From assembly GCA_963752965.1 (NCBI GenBank), contig CAVWAJ010000012.1:1-64000 (forward strand): DNA of 64,000 nucleotides, in the 5' to 3' direction. Below, piece after piece: positions 43,847-52,567 of the stretch (within the stretch, counting starts at the first letter, position 1; the number at the start of each line of letters is the position of its first letter). Under the pieces are notes generated by a model. The model was not told the DNA's origin. It saw nothing but the letters and a program-made list of their open reading frames with translations, and did no database searches. Source of the DNA: QHXW01 sp963752965. Lineage in GTDB: Bacteria; Acidobacteriota; Terriglobia; Bryobacterales; Bryobacteraceae. The position numbers were made by a program, and so were the translations under genes.

Positions 43847-44273
43847 TCAGCCTGCGACCGTCGCGGCCAGGCCATCACCCCTCATCACGTTGCCCAATTC
43901 CACGCCCTTGCCGCTCACCACAAGCTCACGAACCTCGCGGGAATGAGCCATCCCGCGGGATTTCACAACATAAAGTCCGCGTGTTCGCTGTCCATCATGT
44001 TCGCCGTCCCATAACACAATCCAGGTATCCATTAAAGAGGAGATGCCCTCCTCAGTTCTCTCTTCGCGGTTTCGTCCGAATGTGAGATTCGTGAACATCG
44101 ATGTGATCTGTTGAACCTTTAGAAAATCGACCAGGCGAGTGAGCATCGATTTAACGCCATAGATGCCTGAGACCGAAACGATGCTCGTGATCGGATCGAC
44201 TACCACCACGTCTGGCCGCAGATTTTTGACCAGTTTTTGCATACCGACTAAGTGTCCTTCGAGGCCAGTGCTA
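43847..44273 (-). pseudogene. kaiC: KaiC, 3' part (separated by an IS630 insertion)
   Basis: The last about 140 residues of KaiC: TGLEGHLVGMQKLVKNLRPD, VVVVDPITSIVSVSGIYGVK (Walker B-type of the CII domain), MFTNLTFGRNREERTEEGIS and SLMDTWIVLWD, ending GLYVVKSRGMAHSREVRELV. The phosphorylation region, HIST in Synechococcus, appears here as GISSLMDT, so the two sites would be Ser-Ser. The joint with the 5' part at 45439 is exact; bases 44272-44273 are one copy of the duplicated TA. As arranged it has no start codon of its own in the native frame. Confidence 0.88.
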
Positions 44274-45438
44274 GTGTAGTGCGGCATAAATAGTAACGAT
44301 TATAGAAGACGTGTCGTCTTTACAATAGGAGGACCAAAGACGATGCGCGTGGCGCGACCCATAGTTCTGAGTTCTGACCAGCAAGAAATCCTGGAATCTC
44401 GGGCCCGAGCTCGCAGCGCGCCAGCGCGGAGCGTGGAACGAGCGCGGATCATCTTGTTGGCCGGCGCCGGGCTGCAAGATCTGCAGATCGCGGCTAAGTT
44501 GAAGATCACACCGGAGAAGGCCGCACGTTGGCGGAATCGGTTTCTGGATGGAGGTTTTGCGGCGCTGGACAAAGATGCGCCGCGCCCGGGAAGAACGCCA
44601 ACGATCACACCGGCCAAGGTGCAAGAGGTGATCCGGAAAACGACGCAGGAGACGCCCAACAACGCTACGCACTGGAGCACGCGCACCATGGCAGAGGCCG
44701 CAGGCCTCAGTGAAAAGAGCGTGCGCCGGATCTGGCATAAACATGGTCTGAAGCCGCACTTGGCCCGAACCTTCAAGGTGAGCAACGATCCCGAGTTCGC
44801 CGAGAAGCTGGACGCCATCATCGGGCTTTATCGCAACCCGCCGGAACACGCCATCGTTCTGTGCGCCGACGAGAAGAGCCAGATCCAAGCACTGGACCGC
44901 ACGCAACCTGGCCTGCCGCTAAAAAAGGGGCGCTGCGGAACGATGACCCACGACTACAAGCGCAACGGAACGGCCACCCTGTTTGCGGCGATGAGCACGC
45001 TCGATGGCACCGTAATCAGCATGTGCGACGACCGGCACCGGCATCAGGAGTGGCTAAAATTCCTGCGCGTGATTGACCAAGTCACCCCTGCAGGCAAGCA
45101 AATCCATCTGATCGCGGATAACTATTCCACACACAAACATCCCAAGGTCGAGAAGTGGCTGGCCCGCCATCCGCGCTTCCATGTGTACTTCACTCCCACC
45201 AGCAGTTCCTGGCTGAACATGGTGGAGCGTTTCTTCCGCGACCTCACGCAGAACCGGCTGCGGCGAGGCATCTTCCGCGACGTCGAGGAACTGATCATGG
45301 CTATCGGGGACTACATCGATCAGCACAACGACCATCCCAAACCGTTTGTCTGGACCGCCAAAGCATCCGATATTCTGGAAAAGGTTAAGCGCGCCCGCCA
45401 CGCGCTGGATAATCGTTAATCTGTATGCCGCACTACAC
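44274..45438 (+). mobile_element. IS630-family element inserted in kaiC
   Basis: A 1,165-bp element with 15-bp terminal inverted repeats GTGTAGTGCGGCATA at 44274 and, reversed, ending at 45438. Similarity continues further inside (AACGATTAT). TA is duplicated on both sides (44272-44273 and 45439-45440), the hallmark of the IS630/Tc1/mariner superfamily. It encodes one transposase on the strand opposite to kaiC. Confidence 0.93.
44343..45419 (+). CDS. IS630-family transposase
   Basis: A 358-residue transposase. The N-terminal HTH regions are DQQEILESRARARSAPARSV, LQDLQIAAKLKITPEKAARW and AEAAGLSEKSVRRIWHKHGL. The DDE_3 core has IVLCADEKSQIQALDRTQPG (first D), QIHLIADNYSTHKHPKVEKW (second D) and TPTSSSWLNMVERFFRDLTQ (E). 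All acids are present and the frame is intact, so the element may still be mobile. It sits on the strand opposite to kaiC. Confidence 0.92.
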   Translation: MRVARPIVLSSDQQEILESRARARSAPARSVERARIILLAGAGLQDLQIAAKLKITPEKAARWRNRFLDGGFAALDKDAPRPGRTPTITPAKVQEVIRKTTQETPNNATHWSTRTMAEAAGLSEKSVRRIWHKHGLKPHLARTFKVSNDPEFAEKLDAIIGLYRNPPEHAIVLCADEKSQIQALDRTQPGLPLKKGRCGTMTHDYKRNGTATLFAAMSTLDGTVISMCDDRHRHQEWLKFLRVIDQVTPAGKQIHLIADNYSTHKHPKVEKWLARHPRFHVYFTPTSSSWLNMVERFFRDLTQNRLRRGIFRDVEELIMAIGDYIDQHNDHPKPFVWTAKASDILEKVKRARHALDNR

Positions 45439-46525
45439 TAGTTGGCCGAACGGCGTGGAAGTGCAATAAGCGCTTTTGTATCCACGGCTCAAGGTCCACG
45501 CCAACGGAGCGCATGTTGCGGATGATCTGGCTGGGAGACTCTTCAAAAGCAAAATACAGGCAGTTTTCACCACGGGCGCAGGCGGCGTTCGCGAATTTCG
45601 CCGCAATGCTAGATTTCCCGGTTCCCGCCGTGCCGGACACCAGCACGCTGCTTCCACGGAAGAATCCCTTTCCTCCCAGCATCTCGTCCAAACCGGTGAC
45701 TCCTGTTGAAACGCGTGCGGCGGGAGCCTTATGAGCCAGTGCCAGAGAGGTGATAGGTAGCACGGAGATGCCATCATCGTCGATCATGTACGGGTATTCA
45801 TCGGTGCCGTGGGCAGTGCCCCGATACTTGACGATTCGCAGCCGCCGGGTAGAAATCTGTTCATTGACTCGATGGTCCAGCAGGATCACACAATCGGCGA
45901 TGTATTCTTCCAGTCCGTGACGAGTTAGCGTGCCATTGTTTCCGCGTTCCCCGGTAACGATAGCGGTAAGATTGCGGTCGTCCAGCCAACGGAACAGCCG
46001 GCGGAGCTCTGCTCGCAGTACTGCCACGTCAGATAATCCGGCAAAAAGTGTCTCGATGCTGTCCAGTACAACACGCTTTGCTTTTATCTCGTCCACCGCG
46101 TGGCCCAGCCGGATGAACAGGCCATCGAGGTTGTATTCTCCAGTTTCTTCAATCTCGTTTCGCTCAACGCGAACATGGTCCACCAACAGCTTCTTGCGTT
46201 TCACAAGCTCACGCAAATCAAGACCCAGGGATCGGACGTTGGCCGTCAGCTTCTCAGTGGCTTCTTCGAATTCCATGCACACCCCAGGCTCGCCGTATTG
46301 AAGGGCGCCGTGCACCAGAAATTCCACCGCCAGCAAAGTCTTGCCGCAACCTGCGCTACCACACACCAGCGTGGTACGGCCCTTCGGCAGCCCTCCACTT
46401 GTGACTTCATCCAGTCCTTCAATACCTGTTGGGGTCTTTGGCAGCTGGGTTCGAGATATCTTCAGTTTGGCGTGGCGCATAGCGAGGCTGCTGAAACTGA
46501 GTGCCTTCGGTTTTGGTGCCAACAT
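45439..46525 (-). pseudogene. kaiC: KaiC, 5' part (interrupted by an IS630 insertion)
   Basis: The first about 362 residues of a KaiC ATPase: the full CI domain and the start of CII. CI has Walker A VCGSAGCGKTLLAVEFLVHG, VCMEFEEATEKL (catalytic glutamates) and the Walker B-type RVVLDSIETLFAGLSD. CII has FRGSSVLVSGTAGTGKSSIA and YFAFEESPSQIIRNMRSVG. The native frame ends at RPT at base 45441; beyond it, IS sequence gives a false stop. Joined to the 3' part, the protein would be about 500 residues, the normal KaiC length. The true start may be ATG 46480 (MRHAKLKISRTQLPKTPTGI), matching other KaiC starts; 46525 is the longest. Confidence 0.9.
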
Positions 46526-47126
46526 ATTTTAACAAAACGGGGTTTTGAGCCGCACGAGCCGGAACGCAGGGTAGTGGCGTCATGGCGTGGATCAGTTCAG
46601 CCGCTGGATCGATGAGATAGAAGAGTCTTCCAGGCGTGAGATGCTTCAACGGGGCTGGTGGTCCGGTTTTGCAGGAGTCTCTGGTTTGCGCACCGGCTTG
46701 AAGTTTGGCGATAACTTCTTGGCTATCACTTCAAGTGCGTGCGCGATTCTGGAGAGCAGCGCCAGGAGTTTGTCCACACTAATTTTCGTCATGGTTCTAG
46801 ATTCTATCGAATCATAGTTGGCTCCGGGGGGCCTGGATTGTGAGGTCTCGGACCCCAGTCTTGCCGCAACCTGCGCCACCACACCAGATGTCGGACAGCC
46901 CACGAAATCGCGCTTCGCCAAACGAAGGGGCATCTCCGCCAGCGTTTTGGCTAATCTTCGCAATCACTGGTGCACATTCTACACTTCTGAAAATCCTTGA
47001 TGCAGACCAGTTCCGAATTGGCTGGTAAACTCGGAAGTCCCTGCAGACATTGGGTTTATTCTTCGGCGCTGGGCCCATTTGCCTCACCAACAGTTAGGTG
47101 ACCGAGGAGCCTGCTATCGTGACCTA
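46526..47126. other. Region upstream of kaiC and of the MFS gene, with a Walker A-like scrap
   Basis: About 600 bases between the divergent kaiC and MFS genes. It holds a doubtful 48-codon frame (46646-46792) and, on the minus strand near 46855-46890, the scrap DIWCGGAGCGKTGVRD. That scrap is almost the KaiC Walker A and shares about 25 near-identical bases with kaiC at 46340. It may be a remnant of a second kaiC copy. An inverted repeat GATTC-TATC-GAATC lies near 46800. Confidence 0.4.
46646..46792 (-). CDS. Possible small protein upstream of kaiC
   Basis: A 48-residue frame beginning MTKISVDKLLALLSRIAHAL with a helical N-terminus and a basic, proline-rich tail (NFKPVRKPETPAKPDHQPR). It is co-directional with kaiC and ends 120 bases before its longest start. 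There is no clear ribosome site. I list it as possible only. Confidence 0.3.
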   Translation of the reverse strand: MTKISVDKLLALLSRIAHALEVIAKKLSPNFKPVRKPETPAKPDHQPR

Positions 47127-48611
47127 ATGGGAGCGGGCACATCCAGCAAGCGACTGTTGCCGTGGCTCGTCGCAGTCGCCTTCTTCATGGAGTCGCTCGA
47201 CACTACGATTCTGAACACCGCCGTGCCCGCCATCGCGGAAGCACTCAAGGTGGCTCCGCTTAGCATGAAGGCGGTGCTATCCAGCTACACATTGAGCCTC
47301 GCGGTCTTCATTCCCATTAGCGGCTGGATGGCGGATCGATTCGGAACGCGCCGGGTATTCGCGTCCGCGATCGGCCTCTTCACGTTGGGGTCATTTCTTT
47401 GCGGTATATCGACTAACATCCATGTTCTGGTCGCGTGTCGCGTCTTGCAAGGCGGCGGGGGAGCCATGATGGTGCCAGTGGGGCGGCTCACTATTGTGCG
47501 GACGTTCGCGAAGTCCGAACTCATCCGCGCCATGAGCTTCGTCGCCATCCCAGGCCTGATTGGCCCAATGCTCGGACCAATCGCCGGTGGCCTGATCGTC
47601 GGATATTTTCATTGGAGAGTCATCTTTTTCGTTAACCTTCCCATCGGCCTCATCGGTTTGTGCCTGGTCTATCTGCACCTACCGGACTACCGCGAAAAGT
47701 CCGACCCCCTCGATATTGTCGGCCTCATCCTCTTTGGCTCTGGCATCGCCCTGCTGTCGTATGTGTTGGAGGTATTCGGTGAACATACACTGAGCGTGCG
47801 CGAAATCCTTGGGATACTGGCGATTTCCATCCTGCTGCTCGCGGGCTATGGACTTCACGCGACGAAGACCGCGTTTCCATTGCTGGCGTTGAGCCTATTT
47901 CGCATTCGTACATTCCGCGCGGCAGTCAACGGCAGCTTCTTCACCCGCCTTGGCATCGGCGGAATCCCATTCATCCTTCCACTCCTCTACCAGGTTGGCC
48001 TCAGGTTCACTCCGATTCAATCCGGTCTGCTCATGATGCCGCAGGCGATTGCAGCCATGAGCCTGAAGATGGCCATGCCGCGAATTCTGGCCCGCTTTGG
48101 CTACCGTGGTGTACTGATCTCCAACACCGTGATCCTCGGGCTGCTCATTCTACTTTTCGCAACCATAGGCGTGGGAACGCCGGTGTGGTTTATTGTGGTG
48201 CAGGCGTTCTGCTTCGGGTTCTTCAGCTCGCTGCAATATACAAGCATGAATACGCTAGTCTATGCCGACGTCAGCGAGGAACAGACCAGCGGCGCAAGTT
48301 CCATCGCCAGCACCATGCAGCAGATGTCAATTAGTTTTGGCGTCGCAACGGCCTCACTAGTCACTGCATTCTTCATTCCCGATCGCTTTCATATGAGCGC
48401 AGCGGAAATGATTCACGGCATCCATGGGGCATTCTTCGTCCTTGGTGGATTGACCATCTTGTCGACCATCATTTTTCGCGAATTGAAAAGCACCGACGGT
48501 GACAGCGCGAGTCAGCATAAGATCCTCCGGCCCTCCGGGTATGCAAACCTGCCAGATAATGCTGTTCAATTCGATAAATCGGGGTGGCAGAGTAGAATGG
48601 CGCGCGAATGA
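47127..48611 (+). CDS. DHA2-type MFS exporter (EmrB/QacA family)
   Basis: A 494-residue, 14-helix major-facilitator transporter. Signature segments are FFMESLDTTILNTAVPAIAE (motif D1), SGWMADRFGTRRVFASAIGL (motif A), RVLQGGGGAMMVPVGRLTIV (motif B) and GPMLGPIAGGLIVGYFHWRV (motif C of drug:H+ antiporters). It lacks an adjacent EmrA-type adaptor, so export goes to the periplasm or works with another adaptor. ATG 47127 is the first start before the conserved N-terminus; a better ribosome site (GAGGAG) lies 18 bases up, which leaves the start uncertain. Confidence 0.88.
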   Translation: MGAGTSSKRLLPWLVAVAFFMESLDTTILNTAVPAIAEALKVAPLSMKAVLSSYTLSLAVFIPISGWMADRFGTRRVFASAIGLFTLGSFLCGISTNIHVLVACRVLQGGGGAMMVPVGRLTIVRTFAKSELIRAMSFVAIPGLIGPMLGPIAGGLIVGYFHWRVIFFVNLPIGLIGLCLVYLHLPDYREKSDPLDIVGLILFGSGIALLSYVLEVFGEHTLSVREILGILAISILLLAGYGLHATKTAFPLLALSLFRIRTFRAAVNGSFFTRLGIGGIPFILPLLYQVGLRFTPIQSGLLMMPQAIAAMSLKMAMPRILARFGYRGVLISNTVILGLLILLFATIGVGTPVWFIVVQAFCFGFFSSLQYTSMNTLVYADVSEEQTSGASSIASTMQQMSISFGVATASLVTAFFIPDRFHMSAAEMIHGIHGAFFVLGGLTILSTIIFRELKSTDGDSASQHKILRPSGYANLPDNAVQFDKSGWQSRMARE

Positions 48612-48659
48612 GCGATGGCAAACTTCGCTTGCTAAAATCCAGATGCGAGTCTCAGAAAC

Positions 48660-49076
48660 ATGTCGCTTGAAATCACACACAGAGAGGATGAAGGAATCGA
48701 GATTCTGGGTCTGAACGGACATCTCACGCTCGGGCAAGAGGATCTGGATTTTCGAGCTGAACTGGATCGGCTGCTAAAGGCTGGAAAGATTCGTGTGGCA
48801 TTGAACCTCAGCGATCTGCACAAACTTGACACTACCGGCCTTGGCACTCTGCTCTTCGCTCTAGCGAAGCTGCGGAAGGCGGGTGGAAACCTGGCAATCT
48901 TCAATATAAAACCGTCCCATATCGAACTGCTGACGGAAGCAAAACTGGAAACTGTATTTGAGGTATTCCAAAGGGAACAGGACGCAATCAGCAGCTTTTT
49001 CCCTGACCGGGAAGTCAAGCGCTACGACATATTGGAGTTCGTCGAAACCAAGATTCTAAAACGCCCGAAATCTTAG
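48660..49076 (+). CDS. STAS-domain anti-sigma-factor antagonist
   Basis: A 138-residue protein with a complete STAS domain: ITHREDEGIEILGLNGHLTL, RVALNLSDLHKLDTTGLGTL, LFALAKLRKAGGNLAIFNIK, then HIELLTEAKLETVFEVFQRE. The usual phospho-site D-S-[TS]-G reads DTTG here, so a threonine replaces the regulated serine. A short extra C-terminal helix (DREVKRYDILEFVETKILKR) follows. It probably acts in a partner-switching pathway, but no anti-sigma kinase or phosphatase is next to it. Confidence 0.85.
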   Translation: MSLEITHREDEGIEILGLNGHLTLGQEDLDFRAELDRLLKAGKIRVALNLSDLHKLDTTGLGTLLFALAKLRKAGGNLAIFNIKPSHIELLTEAKLETVFEVFQREQDAISSFFPDREVKRYDILEFVETKILKRPKS

Positions 49077-49232
49077 GTCCCAGGTGTCGACTCCATCGAC
49101 ATCGCTGCCTGTTTTCCGTGGACGGGAGACGGAGAAACATCCGGGAAATCGCATGAAAACAAGGCAGTTCCTGGTCTCCCTGTGCCAGAATGGGCAGGAC
49201 TCCCGAGGCGCCAAACAGAGCTCCCTGCTTAG

Positions 49233-49375
49233 AGACGTACGTGAGCAATTCGGGACAGACACTCAATGCTGGGTCTGCTAGATTATTCATCAAAAGAAGA
49301 CTCTTATTCGTACAAGCTGCCCGTGAGGAAGCAGCAGCCATGGAGCCAAAGAGGCAAACCGAAACGCTTTTCGCC
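49233..49375 (+). repeat. Leader repeat, copy 1 (5' region and first codons of the sigma-54 activator gene)
   Basis: About 143 bases match 57216-57359 almost base for base (one 1-base gap). The block starts AGACGTACGTGAGCAATT, includes CTGCTAGATTATTCATCAAA and ends within the first 12 codons of the activator gene. A hairpin GGGTCT...AGACTC (with a G-U pair in RNA) is conserved between copies. It looks like a transcribed leader or promoter region copied to a second locus. Confidence 0.75.
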
Positions 49376-50521
49376 ATTCACAAAACATCTCCTTTTCTGG
49401 AAAGACCGGCGGAGCCGCGCGCGCCTGAAATGCTTCGGCACCACGCTATCCGGCGTGAGCGAGTTTTCGGGGAACCGGGCGAGCTTGAGCGTGAGATGCC
49501 TATCGGTGGAGTACTCGGGGAATTGGTGGGCATGTCGCCAGCGATGCAAGGGATCTTCTCTACGATCCGGCAAGTGGCGCCCACGTCAGCGCCGGTATTG
49601 ATCTGCGGAGAGACTGGTACCGGAAAGGAGTTGGTCGCGCGGGAAATCCACAAGCTATCGCCTCGCGGTGATGGTCCCTTTGTGGCGATCAATGCAGCGG
49701 TGTTACCCGAGACTTTGATTGAGAGCGAGTTGTTCGGCCATGAGAAAGGTGCGTTTACGGGCGCGACGGAGCGCCGGGCCGGGTGCTTTGAGCAGGCCCA
49801 CGGCGGCACTCTGTTCCTTGATGAGATCGGCGAGATGCCGGTATCTATGCAGCCAAAGCTGTTGCGCATTCTGGAAGACCTGCGGGTGCGAAGACTCGGA
49901 GGTAAGAGCGAGGTCCCTGTAGATGCACGTGTGCTCGCCGCCACCAGCCACTCCGTGGCAGCACGCTTGCGGGAAGAAATCTACTATCGACTCAGCGTGT
50001 TTCAAATCGTGCTTCCTCCACTCCGTGAGCGGCGGGAGGATATTCCGCTCATTGCAGAGGTCATGATCCAGACTCTGAACAAGAAGCACGGCGCCCGTGT
50101 TACGGGTATCGATCCCGATGTGCTGGATCTTTTTTGTGCGTATGATTGGCCCGGCAATGTGAGGGAGCTACGCAACGTGATCGAGCGGGCCACCATCGTC
50201 GCGGGCGCTGGCGCGATTCGGCCGCATCACCTGCCTTCTCGCAGCTTCGATATGAGATCCACACCAAAATCGGCCCACATGAATGGTCGGCTGACGCTGC
50301 AGCCTGGCCAGCCACTCTCTCATGCCGAAGAAGCCTATATCAAACTCACCCTCGAGTATGTGAACAACAACCGGAAGCGTGCCGCCGAAATTCTGGGGAT
50401 CAGTCTTCGGACGCTGCAAAACCGCATTGCCGAGTTCCGCAAAGACGCGAAGGCACCAACGAACGACTCAAGATCAAACGGGTTCCAATTCTCACATTTC
50501 GCCGAAACAGCGGCTGAGTAA
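49340..50521 (+). CDS. Sigma-54-dependent transcriptional activator (no receiver domain)
   Basis: A 393-residue activator made of a short N-terminus, the sigma-54 AAA+ domain and a Fis-type HTH. Visible motifs are Walker A LICGETGTGKELVAREIHKL, GHEKGAFTGATERRAGCFEQ (GAFTGA), Walker B GGTLFLDEIGEMPVSMQPKL, arginine-finger region REEIYYRLSVFQIVLPPLRE and YDWPGNVRELRNVIERA. The HTH_8 at the end is YVNNNRKRAAEILGISLRTL. No sensor domain is present, so control may come from an outside partner. ATG 49340 has GAGGAA 9 bases upstream. Its leader is duplicated at 57.2 kb. Confidence 0.9.
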   Translation: MEPKRQTETLFAIHKTSPFLERPAEPRAPEMLRHHAIRRERVFGEPGELEREMPIGGVLGELVGMSPAMQGIFSTIRQVAPTSAPVLICGETGTGKELVAREIHKLSPRGDGPFVAINAAVLPETLIESELFGHEKGAFTGATERRAGCFEQAHGGTLFLDEIGEMPVSMQPKLLRILEDLRVRRLGGKSEVPVDARVLAATSHSVAARLREEIYYRLSVFQIVLPPLRERREDIPLIAEVMIQTLNKKHGARVTGIDPDVLDLFCAYDWPGNVRELRNVIERATIVAGAGAIRPHHLPSRSFDMRSTPKSAHMNGRLTLQPGQPLSHAEEAYIKLTLEYVNNNRKRAAEILGISLRTLQNRIAEFRKDAKAPTNDSRSNGFQFSHFAETAAE

Positions 50522-50590
50522 CGTCCTGGTGCGGAGGATCGGAAAGAGATCCTTCTGACAGAAATCGAGCGGCGGCAGGCGAATAGAAAC

Positions 50591-52468
50591 ATGATGACCA
50601 CAAGGAAACCTGCCCAGCCGATGACGGGGTCAGAGCTCGTTCGGGCACCGCAAAGGCAATGGAGAGAAAGCACGTCAGCGAGGGGCGGTAGCCATACGAT
50701 TCGACCTAGTCTCTTACCGTTTGCGATAGCCGGATGCGCCACGTCCGTGGATGGGCCGCAATGTCTCGAAGTAGACGTTGCAGGTAAGATCGAGCCAAAG
50801 TCGGAATCTGCGACAGTCAGTGTTCACCCAAGGGGCACAGGTGCCCACGTTCTTCTGACCTCCGTTTTCGGACCTTATGCCCAAGATGATGAGTTCGGCA
50901 GCCGCCGCATCAACCCCATGGAGCTTTACCATAACCAGGTGACGCGCGCCCAGGGATGTTTCTCGTTGCGGATGTTCCATCGCTCGTGGGGCATCATGCT
51001 GATCCAGGCGAACATCTCGGCCCCCTCCACTGTTCTCGACTTCCCAAGTCGCGAGGCGTTTGCCAAGGAGCTGACCGGCCATCACTACGATATCGTAGGC
51101 ATCTCTTCCATCATCGTGAACATTGGCAAGGTGCGCGAGATGTGCCGGATGGCGCGTAGGCTTTCGCCCAGTTCAACCATCGTCGTTGGCGGACACGTCG
51201 GCGCCACTCCGGGCATCGAGCACATGATCGACGCCGATCATATCGTACGCGGCGACGGCATCGCCTGGATGCGCGGCTTCCTCGGTGAGGACGTGAGCGC
51301 TCCGATCCGCCACCCGCATATTGTCTCTGGTTTTGATATCCGAACAATGGGAATCAAAGTACCGGCTGCGACTGGAAACACGGCGGCCACCATAATCCCC
51401 TCCGTAGGCTGTCCGCTCGGATGCAATTTCTGCACCACCTCGGCATTCTTCGGCGGCAAGGGGAAGTTTCTAAACTTCTACCAGACCGGCGAAGAGCTGT
51501 TCAACGTCATGTGCGAAATGGAATCCTCCATGAAGGTCCGCTCGTTCTTCATGATGGACGAAAACTTCCTGCTCTATCGCAAGCGGGCCATGGAGCTGCT
51601 CGATTGGATGAAGGCCAAGAGGAAAGCCTGGGCGCTATACGTGTTTTCGTCGGCCAACGCCGTCAGCAAGTACACCATGAGGGAACTGGTGGAACTCGGC
51701 ATTTCCTGGATCTGGATGGGCCTGGAGTCCCCGCGCTCCAGTTACGCCAAGCTGCAGGGCCACGACACGCTGGCGCTCGCCAAGGAGCTGCACCGGCACG
51801 GTATCAAGTTGCTCGGCTCTACCATCGTCGGGCTGGAGCACCACACCCCCGAGAACATCACGGACGAGATCGAGCATGCCGTGTCCCATGAGACGGATTT
51901 CCATCAATTCATGCTTTACACGCCAGTACCCGGCACTCCACTCTACAAAGAGATGCAGGAGAAGCGGCTGCTGCTGGATGTCGACCTGGCCGACATTCAT
52001 GGACAATACAAGTTCAACTTCAAGCACTCCGCCATTTCGCGCGACGCCTCCAATCGTTTTCTGGACTGGGCTTTCTGGCGCGACTTCCAGCGCAACGGCC
52101 CAAGCCTGTATCGCATCTGCCGCACGACCATGCAAGGCTGGAACCGTTATAAGGGTGATCCGGATCCCCGAGTCCGCGAACGCTTCGAGTGGGAAATCCG
52201 CTCGATCAAGACTGCTTACAGTGGCCTGTTGTGGGCAATGGAGCGGCAACTTAGACGGACTAACGAGACCGTGAGCCTACAGATCCGCACGTTGCGTAAG
52301 GAAATTGGCTGCGAATTCGGAGTAGTCAATCGCGTGATAGCCGGCCTCCTCGGACCCGTGCTGCTTTGGACCAGCCGCCGGGAGCAGAAGCGACTGGCCG
52401 AAGGCAAGACCTACGAACCAAAAACTTTCATCGAGCACCGTAACTGGACGGCGCAGAACTCAACCTGA
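50591..52468 (+). CDS. B12-binding-type radical SAM protein
   Basis: A 625-residue protein. Residues 1-75 are variable. A cobalamin-binding-like fold spans about 110-230 (YDIVGISSIIVNIGKVREMC, SSTIVVGGHVGATPG). The radical SAM domain starts near 265 with the cluster motif CPLGCNFC (C-x3-C-x2-C), followed by MMDENFLLYRKRAMELLDWM, GISWIWMGLESPRSSYAKLQ and LGSTIVGLEHHTPENITDEI. It resembles BchE/HpnP-like methylase or cyclase proteins, but the DxHxxG cobalamin ligand is not evident. The substrate is unknown. The ORF begins just after the activator gene and before the phospholipase-like gene. Confidence 0.82.
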   Translation: MMTTRKPAQPMTGSELVRAPQRQWRESTSARGGSHTIRPSLLPFAIAGCATSVDGPQCLEVDVAGKIEPKSESATVSVHPRGTGAHVLLTSVFGPYAQDDEFGSRRINPMELYHNQVTRAQGCFSLRMFHRSWGIMLIQANISAPSTVLDFPSREAFAKELTGHHYDIVGISSIIVNIGKVREMCRMARRLSPSSTIVVGGHVGATPGIEHMIDADHIVRGDGIAWMRGFLGEDVSAPIRHPHIVSGFDIRTMGIKVPAATGNTAATIIPSVGCPLGCNFCTTSAFFGGKGKFLNFYQTGEELFNVMCEMESSMKVRSFFMMDENFLLYRKRAMELLDWMKAKRKAWALYVFSSANAVSKYTMRELVELGISWIWMGLESPRSSYAKLQGHDTLALAKELHRHGIKLLGSTIVGLEHHTPENITDEIEHAVSHETDFHQFMLYTPVPGTPLYKEMQEKRLLLDVDLADIHGQYKFNFKHSAISRDASNRFLDWAFWRDFQRNGPSLYRICRTTMQGWNRYKGDPDPRVRERFEWEIRSIKTAYSGLLWAMERQLRRTNETVSLQIRTLRKEIGCEFGVVNRVIAGLLGPVLLWTSRREQKRLAEGKTYEPKTFIEHRNWTAQNST

Positions 52469-52567
52469 AACAAACCAGCTTTACGTTCTCCGGGAGCGGT
52501 CAACAGACAACCGCCTGCTGAGAAACGGATCTTCAGCCTTACTTGGCCAAGTGGCCACATACGATAG

